Shown: positions 1 to 13,380 of the stretch, piece after piece
How the letters are laid out: each line of letters starts with the position of its first letter
How positions within the stretch are numbered: the first letter of the stretch is position 1
DNA from: Hippophae tibetana
Lineage: Eukaryota; Streptophyta; Magnoliopsida; Rosales; Elaeagnaceae
Assembly: GCA_037013495.1 (NCBI GenBank)
Contig: CM072805.1
Location: 20,548,669 to 20,612,668, forward strand
DNA: 64,000 nucleotides
Direction of reading: 5' to 3'
Program-made: the position numbers and the translations under genes
Notes under the pieces: model-generated
Database searches by the model: none
Told to the model about the DNA's origin: nothing
The model's input: only the letters and a program-made list of their open reading frames with translations

Positions 1-463
1 AGGGGTTCAATCACCGGTGTGTGAGTTGTATAATGTTATTTCAAAGAGCCTATTTGGTATAATTTAGGTATGTGACACATCAAACAGGAAGTAAGGGTAG
101 TGGTACTGAATGCATAGAAACTAGAAAGCTTCCTCGAACCCCAATTAACAGATAACGTAATCCAATTGTGGAAAGAAAAAATAAATTGATAAATCCAAAA
201 ACAGATTATTTCCAAATTAAATTAAACTCAAAGGCAGAAGAAATTAGAACAAAAACAAAAACAAAATCCAATTATAACGATCAATAACCCAAAAACGAAA
301 CCCATTAGATTTCAAAGTTTAAACTGTTTATGAACAAACATCAATGACTAATTATAAACAAGATATACTAATCATGTAGGAACAAGGAAATGAAGGGCTC
401 AAATTAGAAAAATAAAAAAAATTAATAACGATTCTTCGATTTCGGTATGAGAAACAACTCACT

Positions 464-605
464 TTGAGTCTGAAGCCGAAAAATATTGGACTTTGTAGAT
501 TCAATTGACTCGTTGTAGCAACTGAGCAAGCTTCTCCGTTCACAGTTGGTTCGTAGAATGAGATGGGAGAGATGTTGGACTTTTGCGGAAATGAAAGATT
601 ACAAC
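464..605 (-). other. possible 5' exon of a gene running off the left edge
   Basis: Read on the minus strand, this stretch is open and less AT-rich than the DNA beyond 610. It ends at a good donor (AAA then GTGAGT) near 463. The next 300 bases (about 130-460) are T-rich on this strand, as plant introns are. I see no in-frame ATG, so it may be untranslated leader. The product cannot be named, and the next exon would lie at or beyond the window edge. Confidence 0.2.
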
Positions 606-3600
606 GATGTATGTATCCTCTTAGTAAATATTAAAATTAATAAATATTTTAATAATAGAATAAAATTAATAATAAATATTTTAATAAAATAATTTATATT
701 TTAAATAATATTTAATTTATTTTATATAAATTTTTATTTATTGAAATAATTTTACTATAGAGATTTATTTATAAATTAAAACTTTAAATAGATTAAATAA
801 AATGTGTAATATAATTTAAATATTTACGTGTTATTATACTAATTTTTATTCTACACGAAAATACCTCATTTTATAACTAAATGTATACAAAAAAGTCTCA
901 CTTTACAACAAACACGTGATTGTATAAAAATTATGTGGTCAAGATTTTTAGTATTTTGTAAGTATGTGGTCAAGATTTTTAGTATTTTGTAAGAAATATG
1001 CCCTTAAAGGAACATTTTGGTAACGAAACAATGTTAAACATAAAAGAGAAAAATATTATACAAGTTTCTTAGATTATATTATTTATATAGTTTATTTCAT
1101 TAAATTTAAAATGATATTATTTAGTTATTATTTTTTAAGGGTGACAATTTGTACGAGTTAGACAAATTTAAACTAACTCAAACTAAATCAATCCAAATTA
1201 TTCTAATTCTAATTTAATTCAAATTTAATTCGAGTAATTAAAAGTGAACCTGAATCCAAACCAAATAAGTAAGTGGATCAATCAAGTAACCAAATTCTAA
1301 AATAAAGCATTATTGAGAGTCCAAGACCATACATATAGATATGTAGAATGGTTATTTAGTTGCTGAATAAATAGATAGGTTAAAAAAACATAACTATACT
1401 TAACAATAAAACACTAGAAAAACCCATATATGACGAAGATTTTTTGTTGTTGTCGGAAAAAGTAAAAATCCTATTCCTATTAACATAGGAACCGGAAGTG
1501 GAAGGAAAGGTATGATCCATGAATATTGATATGTATATTCTATAAAAAAAATTTGAATTTGAATTAATTATTTCTGATTTATCGACGTCTAGTTCTTTTG
1601 AAAGGGTTCAGTTAATAAAAAATTAAGATATACAAAATAAAATATAATTTTCCAGCCCTAATTTATTTTTGAATCTTTCTCAAATACAAACGAATTAGCC
1701 AAAATGTTAATTACATATTTTTTTAATTAGTTCAATTTTTTAATAAATAAAGTTTTTTAATGATTAAAGTTCATTAGCTTAAACATCATTATATGAAACA
1801 TTAAAAATATGAAAAATAATATTACAACAAATTTTTTGAACAAATAATAAATTAATACCGGATGAACAACTCTCACATACAATAAAGTCCATAGTGATAA
1901 TACAATTTCTCACAAAAATTTTATGTTATAATAACTAGTTAATTAAAAAAATACTAGTAAACATAAACTAAAGAAAATTAATTTTTAAAACAAAAAATTA
2001 ATTTCTAAATAAATTTAGAAAAGTTAAACATCATCAAATCACTCACATACAAAAGTTAAATACCGTCGTGTCTTCATGAAAAATCACAATTTAAATAAAG
2101 AACTCCAAATCTCAATAAAATTTTCCCTAACTACTAAATAAATATATGAGTAAGAGTAACAAAAAAATTCCTTTTATCATTAAACTAATAGTCCAATAGA
2201 CCAGATATTCACGTATTGATCTCTTCGCATATTTATTTTATTTTAAAAATAAAAATTAGGAAAATAAGACCTATATTTTTAAGGTTCTATTTATTTTCAA
2301 ATTCTCTTCAAGGTTAAAATCAAGTGGACGAATAACCAAAGTTTGAATTCTTAACACAAGTGTGTAAAATAAAAATATTTTTGAATGTAGAGCGCAAGAA
2401 ATCATATGATACAATATAAGTATAAACAAAATCAACATCGCCAATGATTAAATGAAAGAGAACAGAGAACATCTTATTATAATTTAGAACTGATATAATG
2501 TTTAGTTCAAATTAACTTGACAAAACTTAAAATCATGTTTTAAACTACTTGTAAATTTATACAAAATTAACCACATATATATATAACTCTCTTAATGTAT
2601 TTAAATATATTATACAATGATCATACAAAGTAAAATAATATTGTTAAAGTAGCACATAAATATTTTAGCATACTTTAATAAAAGTAGGGTTATTGTTGGA
2701 GAATAGTGAAAAAATACTAAACGTATGACTACTATTGGAGAAAGAGAATTAAGCGTCATTTGTCAATTACTAGGGAAGCATAAAGTTGAGAAGGGAATGA
2801 ATTTGGCTAGGAATTAAGAAGAAAGATAGAGAAAAAATGTATTTCTTCAATTTTAACTTAAAGTATAAATTGAAATGTTTATGTGTTATAGCTTTTTTTT
2901 AATTTTATTTTAGACTAATAGAATAGTTCGAACCAACTCAAATTTTTTCATATTAATTGAGCTGGTTCGAATTTTCCTTGAATTTAATTTAATTCGTGTT
3001 CGATTTGGGTGCTACAATTTGGATTTAATTCGGTCAATCGAAATATGACATAAATTATTATCTCTATTATTTCTTAAAATAAAAATAAAAATTATATTAT
3101 TTTAATAATTTTTACTAAAATGTTATTGTTTTTATACCTAATGATTAAATGTGATAAAAAAATATGAATATTTTTAAAGTTGCAATGATATGAAAAAATT
3201 TATAAAATATTAATTTTAATATTTTTTTTAATTTCTCCTATCGTATTTTATGATTTTATTAAGAGTTAAAATATATATTTAAATAACTTTTTATTTAAAT
3301 ATTATTATTGTTGATTTTATTCTTAAACAATTTTATATTAAATTTTACTTTTTTTTTAAAGACTTATATTTTAATCGCGTTTTAATCATTTTTAAAAAAA
3401 TAATAACATTTTAATATAAACTTATTAAATAATTTAATTTATTTTTAATTAATATTTTTTATAATTAAATGATTAAATTATATTATTTATAATCTAAAAA
3501 ATAAAGCATATAAATAATATAATATAAGTGAATTTCACCCAAACTGTCATAAAAACTAGAAGGTTTTGTTTAAGGTTTTATTATTATTATTATTATTATG

Positions 3601-4340
3601 GCGCTAAACAGGTTGTTTTAAGATAGTTATTAAAAATAAATAAATAAATACTATAAAGTTAGTGTTTTATTTTATCAATAAGAGAAAATAATAATTGCTA
3701 TAAAATTATTGTTTTATTTTTGTCGCCAATAAGATGAGATAAGGATAGTTTTGCCATATAGGAAAAATACATAGAGATAAAAACTACACCTAAATTATTC
3801 TATTTTTATAAATTTAATAAATAATTTTTTATTTTAAATTAGTATAATTTAATCATCTTATTATTATATTTTTAGATATTTTAGTTATTTTAAACTAATT
3901 TTAATAATTTTATCACTTTATTATCTACATTTGTTTCAACTTTTTGAGATATTTTCTCTTTAAATACTTCTAGTTCTTACTAGCTAGTAAGTTTCATTTT
4001 GACATGATTTAAGTTTTCTAATCAAAAAATTAAAATTGACAATAAATAACTAAAGTATCCAAAACTACATTAACAAGGTAACTAAATAACACTAATTTAC
4101 TAGACTAAATTAGCAAAACAAATTTCTTAACACTTTTATAAGGGTATGGAGGTGTTAAAACCACATGTTTTTCACTAATTCAAACCTATTTTGATTCAAA
4201 TCATATTTAAATATTTTCAATTCAAATTCGATCAATAATACAATTAATTAAAACAAATATAAATATGAGCATATTAGATTTTTTGGATAAAATAAAGTTG
4301 AGTTGATGTTGAAATTTTGATGCAATTAAATAGTGAGTCT
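606..4340. other. AT-rich intergenic DNA without a recognisable gene
   Basis: Composition is extremely AT-rich with many short homopolymer runs. It contains a 31-bp tandem duplication (932-993) and an ATT microsatellite near 3580-3600. Two blocks rich in 'aactcaaa/ttcgaa' words (about 1140-1290 and 2910-3050) look like ends of decayed elements. No reading frame or splice structure supports a gene. Confidence 0.6.
932..993 (+). repeat. 31-bp tandem duplication, two copies
   Basis: The unit beginning TATGTGGTCAAGATTTTTAG occurs at 932 and again at 963, apparently perfect. It looks like a recent local duplication in non-coding DNA. Confidence 0.85.
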
Positions 4341-5345
4341 TAGCTAGTATTGCATGTTTCTTTTTGATTAGTTCTTCTTGCATTTTGCTATTTTCATTTA
4401 GTTCATTAAGCGTAGTTTCTATTTACTTTATTAGAATTACTAATTTTGATGTTTAGTGCTACACGTATGTGAGTGGCCATTATCCTATATGTGTTGCTTG
4501 CATTGCATATAAGGCTTATGTATGGTCTCTAATTTTGGCACTTTGGTTTTGCTACTATTTTGCTCTTTCAACTCAGATGGCAATGTCCAGTATCGACAAT
4601 CAAGTTTTTTGACGATGTGAAGAGTCTATAGATTACAATAGTTGGTCTCAAAACAGATTGAGAAAATATCGTGAGACTTTCAACAATCTTTTCAACATAC
4701 CATAAGCCAAATTCAATCCTAGCCGAGTGAAATTCAAAAACATTTGAGGCCTATATGGAAATAAGTTTTTTGAGATATTTCATCTACACCAATTGAACAA
4801 TCCTTACATCTTTCACTCAATTTGCAACGTATTCCTTCATCTCATCGAGTTCATCTAGACTCTGATGAATATTTTACAACGATACTTAATAGACCAAATG
4901 GCAATAAAAAAAAGGCAAAAAGAACTAATCAAAAGGAAACATGCAATATTAGCTAAAAATCACTCTTCATTTACTACCTCATATGACAATGCTTATGTCA
5001 TAAATCTTTTCTAGTATTATCCCATCGATGCAATTGAAGCTATTGAGCTAAATTGGAGGTCAAATTCTATTGAATGGGAAAACTATGATATAGTAATTGA
5101 ATAGTAATTTTTAGTTAATATTGCATGTTTCCTTTTGATTAATTCTTCTTGCATTTTTGTTATTGTTGTTTTGTCTATTGAGTGTTGTTTCTATTTGCTT
5201 TGTTAGAATGACTAATTTTGGCATGTAGTGCCACACACATGTGAGTATCTGTTAGGCCTATAGGAATTGTTCGCACTACCTATAACACTCACTCAAGGTC
5301 TCTGATTTTGACACTTTTGTTTTGCTGCCAATTTTCTCATTCACT
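4341..5345. repeat. repeat triad: two direct copies and one inverted partial copy
   Basis: A block of about 235 bp starting with 'tattgcatgtttc' at about 4341-4580 recurs in the same direction at about 5111-5345. A third, partial copy (about 4870-4968) lies between them in reverse orientation. Differences are scattered, so the copies are old. The arrangement could be a small non-autonomous element with terminal direct repeats and a rearranged interior. I see neither a primer-binding site nor a coding frame. Confidence 0.55.
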
Positions 5346-5649
5346 TTCAGAGTTTTCTTTGCAAGTTTGTTAGAGTTTAATCATTGAATTATACTCCTCC
5401 AATATTAGAAGTAAATTTTATTTTCTAAGCTAATTATCCTAAGTCAAATTTATTCATGAATTATTATCATATATAAAATATGATATATATACTATATTTA
5501 AATTTTTAATTAGTACATCTCTAATAAAATTTATTATTTACAATAACAATTAAGAAAATCAAATTAATAATGTTTTTTCAAATTTAATGAGAATATTTGA
5601 AAACTCCATATCCAAGAACAATGTAATTTTTTTTCGATCTGAATAGGTA

Positions 5650-7200
5650 ACCGAGATTTATATAAAAGGTGAAAATGTCAACATATAAAATATTTTCGCA
5701 TTTTTTATTCAAACTCTATCAAGTAGGCCTCACAATGTGAATTAATCAGATAACACGATGGAAGAGAAATATACTTAATTCAACACACTGCTAAAACAAC
5801 AAATAAATAAGGAAATAACAATCTATGATAAATATACAATTAACGGTATGACTCACATGCTCCTATCCAAACTAGCAACATACATAAGTATGGAGACCAT
5901 TATATAACATGTGAATTAGGCATATATACATGAAAAGTTATAAAAGATTTTTAATAACTTTAAGACCTCATATATGAGAACATATTCGATAAATAATGAT
6001 TGTATTCTCACAGTATGCAATCATAAATAGCATAACATATCAAAAGAAAGAGTCTAACACTTGATACACAACTAGGATAAGAAGATATTGACTCCTTAAA
6101 GACTCACACCAAGTTCACATGCAGGCATATTAATTTCAATCAACAGAAAAAAAAAACCAAAAAAACTATACCTATGTCACAAGGAAAGAAAATAAAGCAT
6201 GCAACAACATAAATTAAATAAGCTTTCTAATTAGAGTCTAAACCTAGTATGTTGGTATAAACACAATGAAATTTAAATTATATTAACATAATATTAGATT
6301 TTGCATAACAATAGATATAATGAGATTAATCCACATAGAACCCTTACCTACGTGGTAACGTCCTTGGGTTGCTTACGGTAACCACTTGACAGTAAACAAT
6401 TCATTAAAATCATAAACAAATAAAACTCGATAGAAATGTAAATGCAAATACCTCTATCAGTTGAAACATCTATCCTAACTGATGATAGGTGCAAAATTGT
6501 AAGTGCATAATATCGTAGTTTTATAATAAAGTGATAAGAAGTGTATCGTCCTCAAAGATTGGTAATTCCCTTTTGACAAATACCAAAATTATACTAATCT
6601 CAATTTTATCTAAAAAAATCACTAAAGTTGTTATAATTAAAATTTAAAATAAAATAAATTTAAAGAAAATGCACAAAATAAAAGAAAGATATTATTCAAA
6701 GATCAAATTAATGGAATTTTTTTTCTAGGAAATCGATTTCACCTAATCCCTCAATATGCTTTACTCATCTAGCTAATTTAATTTAATTCTCTCTGTTTGT
6801 TAGCAATTTTCAAAAAACATTCAAAAACCTCTTTCGACAGTCAATTGGAAACATTCTTGTTAATTAGTTTACATAAGAGTATGTGATTTAATAAAACAAA
6901 AAATCATTAAGATCAATGATTTTAATACTACATAGGTTCATATAAGTCTTTCGATCTCTATATTTACTCATGCCGAAATATTCTAAATCTATCCACTAGT
7001 AAACACTACCTTGAGTACTCATCACTAAAGAACACAGTTTTGTTCATTCAGTCACGAATCACTAATACCAAACAAAACTCAAGATAAAAGTGACCTGAAA
7101 TAAGAAAAAACGAGATGTCAATTTGACAGATCTCCATTACAATTTCTTTCATTAAAAAACATAAGGATATGGTATTTGTAGAAATCACCCAAACTCACGG
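5650..7200 (-). mobile_element. decayed Ty3/gypsy LTR-like fragment
   Basis: On the minus strand the block around 6480-6560 reads like the 3' end of a plant Ty3 LTR (…ATGCACTTACAATTTTGCACC). The adjacent block 6340-6440, with 'acgtggtaacgtccttgggttgc', recurs in diverged form at about 43915-44010, so it is a repeated family. No protein frame survives and no clear primer-binding site follows. Outer limits are approximate. Confidence 0.4.
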
Positions 7201-7990
7201 GATACTTAGTGAGGGGTCTAATGAGGCCCTCGTTGAGGTACATTAAAAGCCCTTTTTTATTCAAAAAATTATCGAGTAATTTTTATAAATACATACATAT
7301 GAAATGCAACCTTACTTATCATTCACACTGTGTGTATAACATATTTACATATAAAATATACTTAATTATGTGCGTGTATGTATTATTAATAGTTAGTAAC
7401 CAAACTTACAAAGAGTATGACATAAACACTAAGTAAATTTAACAGACTCTATGTTTTGCACATAAGAAGCCAACAAAGACACAAAATACTACAAAATTTA
7501 CAATATTAACTAAAATACCTAAATAATATAATTAAATATATAAAGTACGAAATTGTTTGTAAAACTTAAAATAATAAATTGAAAGTAAATCAATTTTTTT
7601 AATATAAAATAGAATATTTAATGTTAAATAAAATATTATAAATAAATTTAAGAACGAAATTAGGAAATTAGAAAAATAAACTTCTCAAACTTATAATAAC
7701 AAAAGTAGTATCTAAATTCCATTAAATTTTATTTATATTAGAAAATTAATTTTTTTTCTAAAACTTATAATAACAAAAATAACATCTTAATTATATTAAA
7801 TCTAATTTAATGAGATGATAATCAATATTAGATGAGTCTAAATAATCTTACTTCAATTTAGACGACGTTTAATTAAATTATGTTCAATTTGAAATAACGT
7901 GTAAATTTTTTTTAATAATAAAAATATACAAAATAATTAATATTTTTATGATTTTAAATTTTAAATGTGCTTTTGTTGTTTTTTTTGAAA
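7201..7990. other. AT-rich intergenic DNA
   Basis: No convincing gene. The open frame at 7209-7436 has no family signature and non-coding composition. Runs of TAAA/TTTA dominate. Confidence 0.5.
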
Positions 7991-8029
7991 AAAATTGGTA
8001 CACAATATTTTCCTGATTGAAGAATGGTT

Positions 8030-8330
8030 TGTATTTCTGGAAAAAGCGCTTAAAGTCGCTAGTTATACAGTACTTCGGATACTTAATAGTTAATACTTCA
8101 GACTGTACCTCTTCTGTTTACTTGTAAACCCGCTCAAGCTAAAGCCCAGAAATCTTAGATAGTAAAGCTCCTCCTTTGTTATGGTTGGGTTCAGTTTGCC
8201 TTTTCTTCTAATTAATTTTTCAGGTTAGGGTTTCACTTTCTTCTGATAACAAAAAAATCAATAGCTCTCTCTATATCAATCGAAGTTAAGTTTAGTTTCT
8301 TGGTATCGTAATTCTTGTTTTAATTAGCAA
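8030..8330 (+). promoter_or_regulatory. probable promoter/leader region of the first FAR1-domain gene
   Basis: Composition changes sharply here from AT-rich spacer to mixed sequence, including the leader-like words 'ttagggtttc' and 'tcaatagctctctctatatc'. The coding exon at 11986 is preceded by a clear acceptor (11977-11978), so an upstream leader exon must exist. This region is the best candidate, but I could not identify the donor. A pyrimidine-rich block at 11100-11480 is an alternative. Confidence 0.3.
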
Positions 8331-8939
8331 TTGTAGATCATTTTTCCAATTCCCAGTTGATCTTTTCGTTATTCATCATTAGAATGAGATGTATTCAGTT
8401 CTAAGTTTTGCAACTCGTATGCATTTTTGAATTTTCCTGTACTATCTGTGGTTTCTTCATATTGGGCATCTACTGATACTTCGCATTGATAAATGTAGAC
8501 AAGTAATATTACTTTTTTTTTTTCAATAGCCTAAGCTTTTGCAAGAGTAATAATTTTTATTATAGTATTAGAACCAAAGTTCGTTTGTTAGAATCTATAA
8601 AAATATTATTAGTTCTTCTCCCAATAGCTTAAAGTGTTGGGAGAGTTGCTTTCTAACAACTTTTAAAATATATACCTACAAAATATTTAGTTGAGAATGA
8701 ATTTGTAAGCCACTGAAATCTTTTATGATCACTATACATTTGAATGTCACTATCTTCAACGTTTTGGGCCTTTCTTTGCATATGACTACTGAGATATCAT
8801 AGTTGGTTAATGTAAACTGTATTACTGTATTAGTTGTTATTTGGTTGAGTCTTTAACATGTGTGGTTTGAATTTTTTTGTTTTTCTAGTTGTGCTTTGAA
8901 AGTTTATAAATTATGGATCTAATTAACCTAAAGAGTTAA

Positions 8940-10390
8940 ATAAGTTATTTTTAATTTTTACCAATTTATAATTTAATAACACAAACAAAGCAGCCAGACA
9001 TGCAATCGTGTGTAAAAATAAGTGCGGAAATAAAATAATAATACATGATATTTTTAGGTGGAAACAATCTAGGCCACAATCATGACCTAAGAGGAAAACC
9101 ACCGAGTCACCGAACCACCTAACTTTCCACTATAAAAATCAAATGTTCAAGTACAAACTCGGTCTTATGCTACCCTCCCTAGGATATTGCCCCAATGTAT
9201 TTTACTTACGAGCCTCTGCTCTGTTTTCACAGTTTTTAATATTAGTGTGAGCGGTTTTCAGACCAACGTTCCAATAAATTTCCCGCCAATCAGATACGTT
9301 CTCAAAGTAACTGCAAAATAGTTAGCACAAAAACACAAGTGCTCGTGTATGTGTTCTAGAACAGATTTAATAATGAATAATCCTAACTAGATGATTCAAA
9401 ACATATGTTATTTAAATTAAATCAATTAACAAATCCTAAAGCAAAAAGATCAAGCATAAGTTCAATAAAAATAGCTTCTTTAAAGATTAATAATCAAATC
9501 AAATAATTATGATATGACAAAAATAATTATTTGATCTAACAATTGAAGAACAAAAATAAAGAAGTCATAAGAACATATTATCAAAAAATCATAAAATAAT
9601 TAGGCTTATTAATAAATCAAACATAACCACCAATATTTGATAGATTAACTAAATAAAAAAGGCCTAAAGAATTATGATATTATATTTGTAAAACAAGAGA
9701 GAGAGATTAAGAAGAATAAAATAATGTTTTTGTGTGGTTGATTGAAACAATGAGCAATGAGTTTTATTTATAGGAAAAATTAAAACCCTTAATCTTATGT
9801 AATTGATAGATATCTTTTCTATTATAAATAGGATTAATAATACTCATTGATTAAGATAACTCATATATGATTGATAAATATCTTTTCTATTATAAATAGG
9901 ATTAGTAATACTCACTAATTAAGAAGACTCTTATTTAAATAAAATAGATTTCTTTTAAAATAGATTTTATACTAAAGATTTCAAATATAATTTAGAGTAT
10001 ATCTTATCTAATATCTTTTAAAATAGATTTTATGCTATCTTTTATGCTAAAGATTTTAACTATAATTTAGAGTATATCTTATTTTATAGTATATCTTATC
10101 TAATATATTTTAACATATCTTATTTTATAGTATATCTTATCTAATATCTTTTAGTATATCTTATTCTATATTTTAGCACTAAAAATAATTTCAGATTTAT
10201 AAACATGTGCTATTAAATGCATAAATGTAATCCTATGTGTCGTAGTTATCAAAGATATACCTGAAATACAATTATCTGAAACTCGAGCATTTGTTTGGTT
10301 TTTCTTGATAGACTTGATAGTAGGTCTAAAAATAAATTTACAGATAAATATTTTGTCCACAAAAATAGTCAACACTCATAGTCCTTACAT
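8940..10390. mobile_element. unclassified insertion in the presumed leader intron
   Basis: This block differs in composition from its surroundings. It carries words common in dispersed plant repeats ('agtgcggaaataaa', 'tttttaggtggaaa'). Its right half is built of local duplications: a 68-bp unit at 9803-9938 and shorter 'tatcttatctaatatctttta' units at about 9990-10165. There is no coding frame. Insertion ends are approximate and I see no target duplication. Confidence 0.35.
9803..10165. repeat. local tandem repeats
   Basis: A 68-bp unit containing 'tcttttctattataaatagg' starts at 9803 and again at 9871. From about 9990 a shorter TATCTTAT/TAATATCTTTTA motif repeats several times. Confidence 0.7.
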
Positions 10391-11985
10391 GCTTAATGTG
10401 GACTTCGTTTGCATACAAGTTTGGTCTCTTTAATGGAGTGAATACTTCTAACATGGCAACCATTTATAGGTTGTCATCTTCATTTCAATAGTGTTCCGGC
10501 CTATGTTACTTGGAGCTAAGGTTGACGAATTGGCCTGTTCATAAATTCATTTAGCTTATTACCTTTTACATCTGAAAATTGTTCCCCTTTTCAGTAATGA
10601 CAGACACATTGCTGGTCGTATATATATGATTCTAAATGTTCATTAGAAAAAAATGTCCAAGAAGGCAAGAAAGCACTTCGTATCCCTTTTTCCCTTGAGA
10701 TAATATATAATGAAGATGTAAATATCAGTTGCTCCTGGGCCTATCAGATCTTCATTGTGTTTACTTGGTAGTCATTTCAATTTGTTAGTCTGGAGGTTAT
10801 ACATGTAAATGTATTTTACTTTCTCTGACAAAGTTGTTAGGAAGTTAAGCTAGTTGTTAAAAGTTAACTGAGCAGTCGTAACACTCACTCTATAAATAGT
10901 TTTAATCACAGTTTATATCCAAAGCTTATCTTGTTTATTCTATAAACTTCACTTATTCTGATGAGTAATTGATTAGATTGATAATGTTTTCTCCTCTTAA
11001 AGTAATGCAATATACTAATGCCTCTTGTTAAGCTTGTTCCATCATGTATTTGCTTAATTTTCCTCAAAATATTAGGGTTCAACTTTACAGCTTTTCTGTC
11101 TCCCTAAACCTGCCGCTTTGAGAGTCTATCTCGGATCTAGGTTTTTTCCCTCTCATTCTCTTCTCTTTTCCCCTTCACCTCCTTCCTCCTTCATTGTTCC
11201 ATGCTTAATGTTTTTTTCTTTGTTTGTTGTTTCTGAATTTTGCAAATCAATTAGACTTTGGAAGATAGATTGCCAGGCCAGAGCCCACCAAATCCATTCA
11301 TTCACTATTCTCTTGTGTGCTTCTATTGAAAATTTCTTGTTCCTTTGTTTCCATGCTTTCCCTATTCTGTGATTTCCTCTCCATCAAACCCATTACTTTC
11401 CTCCCTTCAGTCATTCCTAACTCTTTGTTCCACTAAATCTGATTTAATTCAGTTGTTTTTGTTCAGTGATTGGGGTGTTTTGGTAATATCCTGATTGTAG
11501 TTGTGCAATTAGTCAAGTTTTTGGGGGGTTTTTTATGGTTGAGTTTTGGTTCTGTTGGTGTGTGGGTTTCAAACTTCGTTTGATGATCTCTCGTTTGGGG
11601 TTGTGCTTTGTTGGTGGTCTTTGCTTGATTTCGCTTTGGATTTCTAGTATGCTATGCCAAATGATACAAACAAAACAAGAGTCAATATATGATATTCTCT
11701 CTAGGATTCTCATCTCACGTTATCTATTGCAACAATCAACATTAAAGTGGAAAGGAATATATAGCAAACTTTGAAAGTTCAAAATCCTTGCACATATTTC
11801 ATCAGTCCACAGCAGCTTTGCCAGTTTTGATTTTTCAAACTTGATTAGTGATGTTCTTAGAGATGTATATTTTGACAATGTTTGTGGGATTGTTAATCTT
11901 GAATGAAATCCTTCCTTTTCAATCTTAAAAAACTATACACTTTTGCTTTGTACTGAAACTTATGCTGTTTCCTGGCAGGTTTGTG

Positions 11986-13176
11986 ATGGCAAGCACCTCC
12001 GAGCAAGGATTTTATCCTGACACAAACTATAGGTGCTGGCTAGATGAAACCTTTGTTGGCCATGAAACAGCTGATGATGAGCTGTCAGATACTGTGGATG
12101 GAGATGGTAATATGATTCAACCATCTGATGAAAGTTTCCATTTAACATTTGAATATTCAGAACCTGTAATTGGGATGGAGTTTGAATCAGCTGAGAGTGC
12201 GAGAGAATTCTATGAGATGTATGGTAGACTTACGGGATTTACTATAAGGAATAACCGCACACGGCGTTCCCTTAAAGATAACTCCGTCATAGGCCGGGAA
12301 TTTGTTTGCTCAAGAGAAGGATTTCGTTCAAAAAAGTGTGCAAACAGAGTACTTCCATCACGGCCAGCCACCAGAGGAGGCTGTAATGCAATGCTGAGGG
12401 TTGCGGTTAAGGATGGGGGAAAATGGGTTATATATGGATTTGTAAAAGATCATAACCATGCACTGAATCCCAGCAGTGTATTACCGCGCCGATCACATAG
12501 GATTGCATTTCGTGAGGTACTGTGGAATTGCATGGTTGTGCAGAACACACATGCAACTGAAATTTTGTTGATTGATTTGGAAAGAAGAAAAAGAAAACAA
12601 ACTACCTAAAATAATTCATTTACCTGTTTGTGACTATAGTATTTTGTCATGCCTCCATTACATTATCCTAGCGCAGATTGGTCTGAATAAAGAGAAATAT
12701 AAACAAATGGATATTTAATGGTCTTTATATGTAATACGTCTGTTCCTTGCATATGCCTGATAAATTAATATACAGTTTTTCTTCATATTCTTTGTTCTCT
12801 GTTTGGTTCAATAGTTTGAGTGGTTATGGTACTTGTATCATATGCATGCATATTATGCCCTAGGATCAATCTATTTACTGTCCCAATAGTTATCTTTCAT
12901 TTCCATAGCAAATGTACAGAAACTCGTTCAGCAATTTGGATGCCTATGACATGTCTATTCTTCTGATACCAGGATGAAAAAGATCTGAAAATCCGGGAAC
13001 TCTCTACAGCTCTGCACCGTGAGAAAAAGAAATCTGCAGCTTACCAAGAACAGCTACAGAAGGTTTGGAGATATGTTGAGGAACATGTTCAGAGGCTCTC
13101 TTTGAAAGTTGAGGTAGTAACTAACAATATAAAAGAGCTTGAAGCTGAGGAGCCTGAAGGTTCATTCTCTGACTAG
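11986..13176 (+). CDS. FAR1-domain protein of the FRF type (FAR1-related, domain-only)
   Basis: There are two coding exons, 11986-12516 and 12973-13176, in phase 0. The acceptor before the start is at 11977-11978, the donor is GAG|GTACTG and the second acceptor is ACCAG|GATGAA. The product is about 244 residues. An acidic N-terminus is followed by the FAR1 DNA-binding domain (about residues 60-155), with the hallmarks FYEMYGRLTGFTIR, VCSREGF, GGCNAML, GKWVI and DHNHAL; the Cys and His residues fit the WRKY-GCM1-type zinc finger. Exon 2 encodes a charged, heptad-like tail (about residues 178-235) likely to be a coiled coil. There is no MULE transposase or SWIM domain, which is typical of FRF proteins; these are thought to bind DNA and compete with or partner full-length FHY3/FAR1. 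I chose the second ATG because the first in-frame ATG (11962) lies inside the intron. A paralogue is at 61978. Confidence 0.85.
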
Positions 13177-13380
13177 AGTGTCATTTGAATTGTTTCCCCA
13201 TTGGTATTAAAAGTGAGTGAGCTCCATCTGATTTTCCATTACGAATCAGTATTGGTCAATTAGCAATAATCTTTTCATTTTAACAAATCTACACGTCTCT
13301 ACCGCTGGACAAAATTTAACATGTTCACCATTGGGAAATTTTTCTTACCTTTTAGACAAGCTTGTTCTTTAATGGAAAAT

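Noticed and set aside
7209-7436. 75-codon open frame
   Set aside because: AT-rich composition, no homology signal, no splice context; chance frame in repeat DNA.
10950-10985. CTGATGAG word suggesting a hammerhead ribozyme (retrozyme)
   Set aside because: No GAAAC core or matching stems follow within range; the same word elsewhere (4860, 25686) also lacks the core.
11118-11774. Frames of 84 and 79 codons upstream of the first FAR1-domain exon
   Set aside because: They lack conserved features, start with non-ATG or weak context, and lie in the presumed leader intron or UTR.
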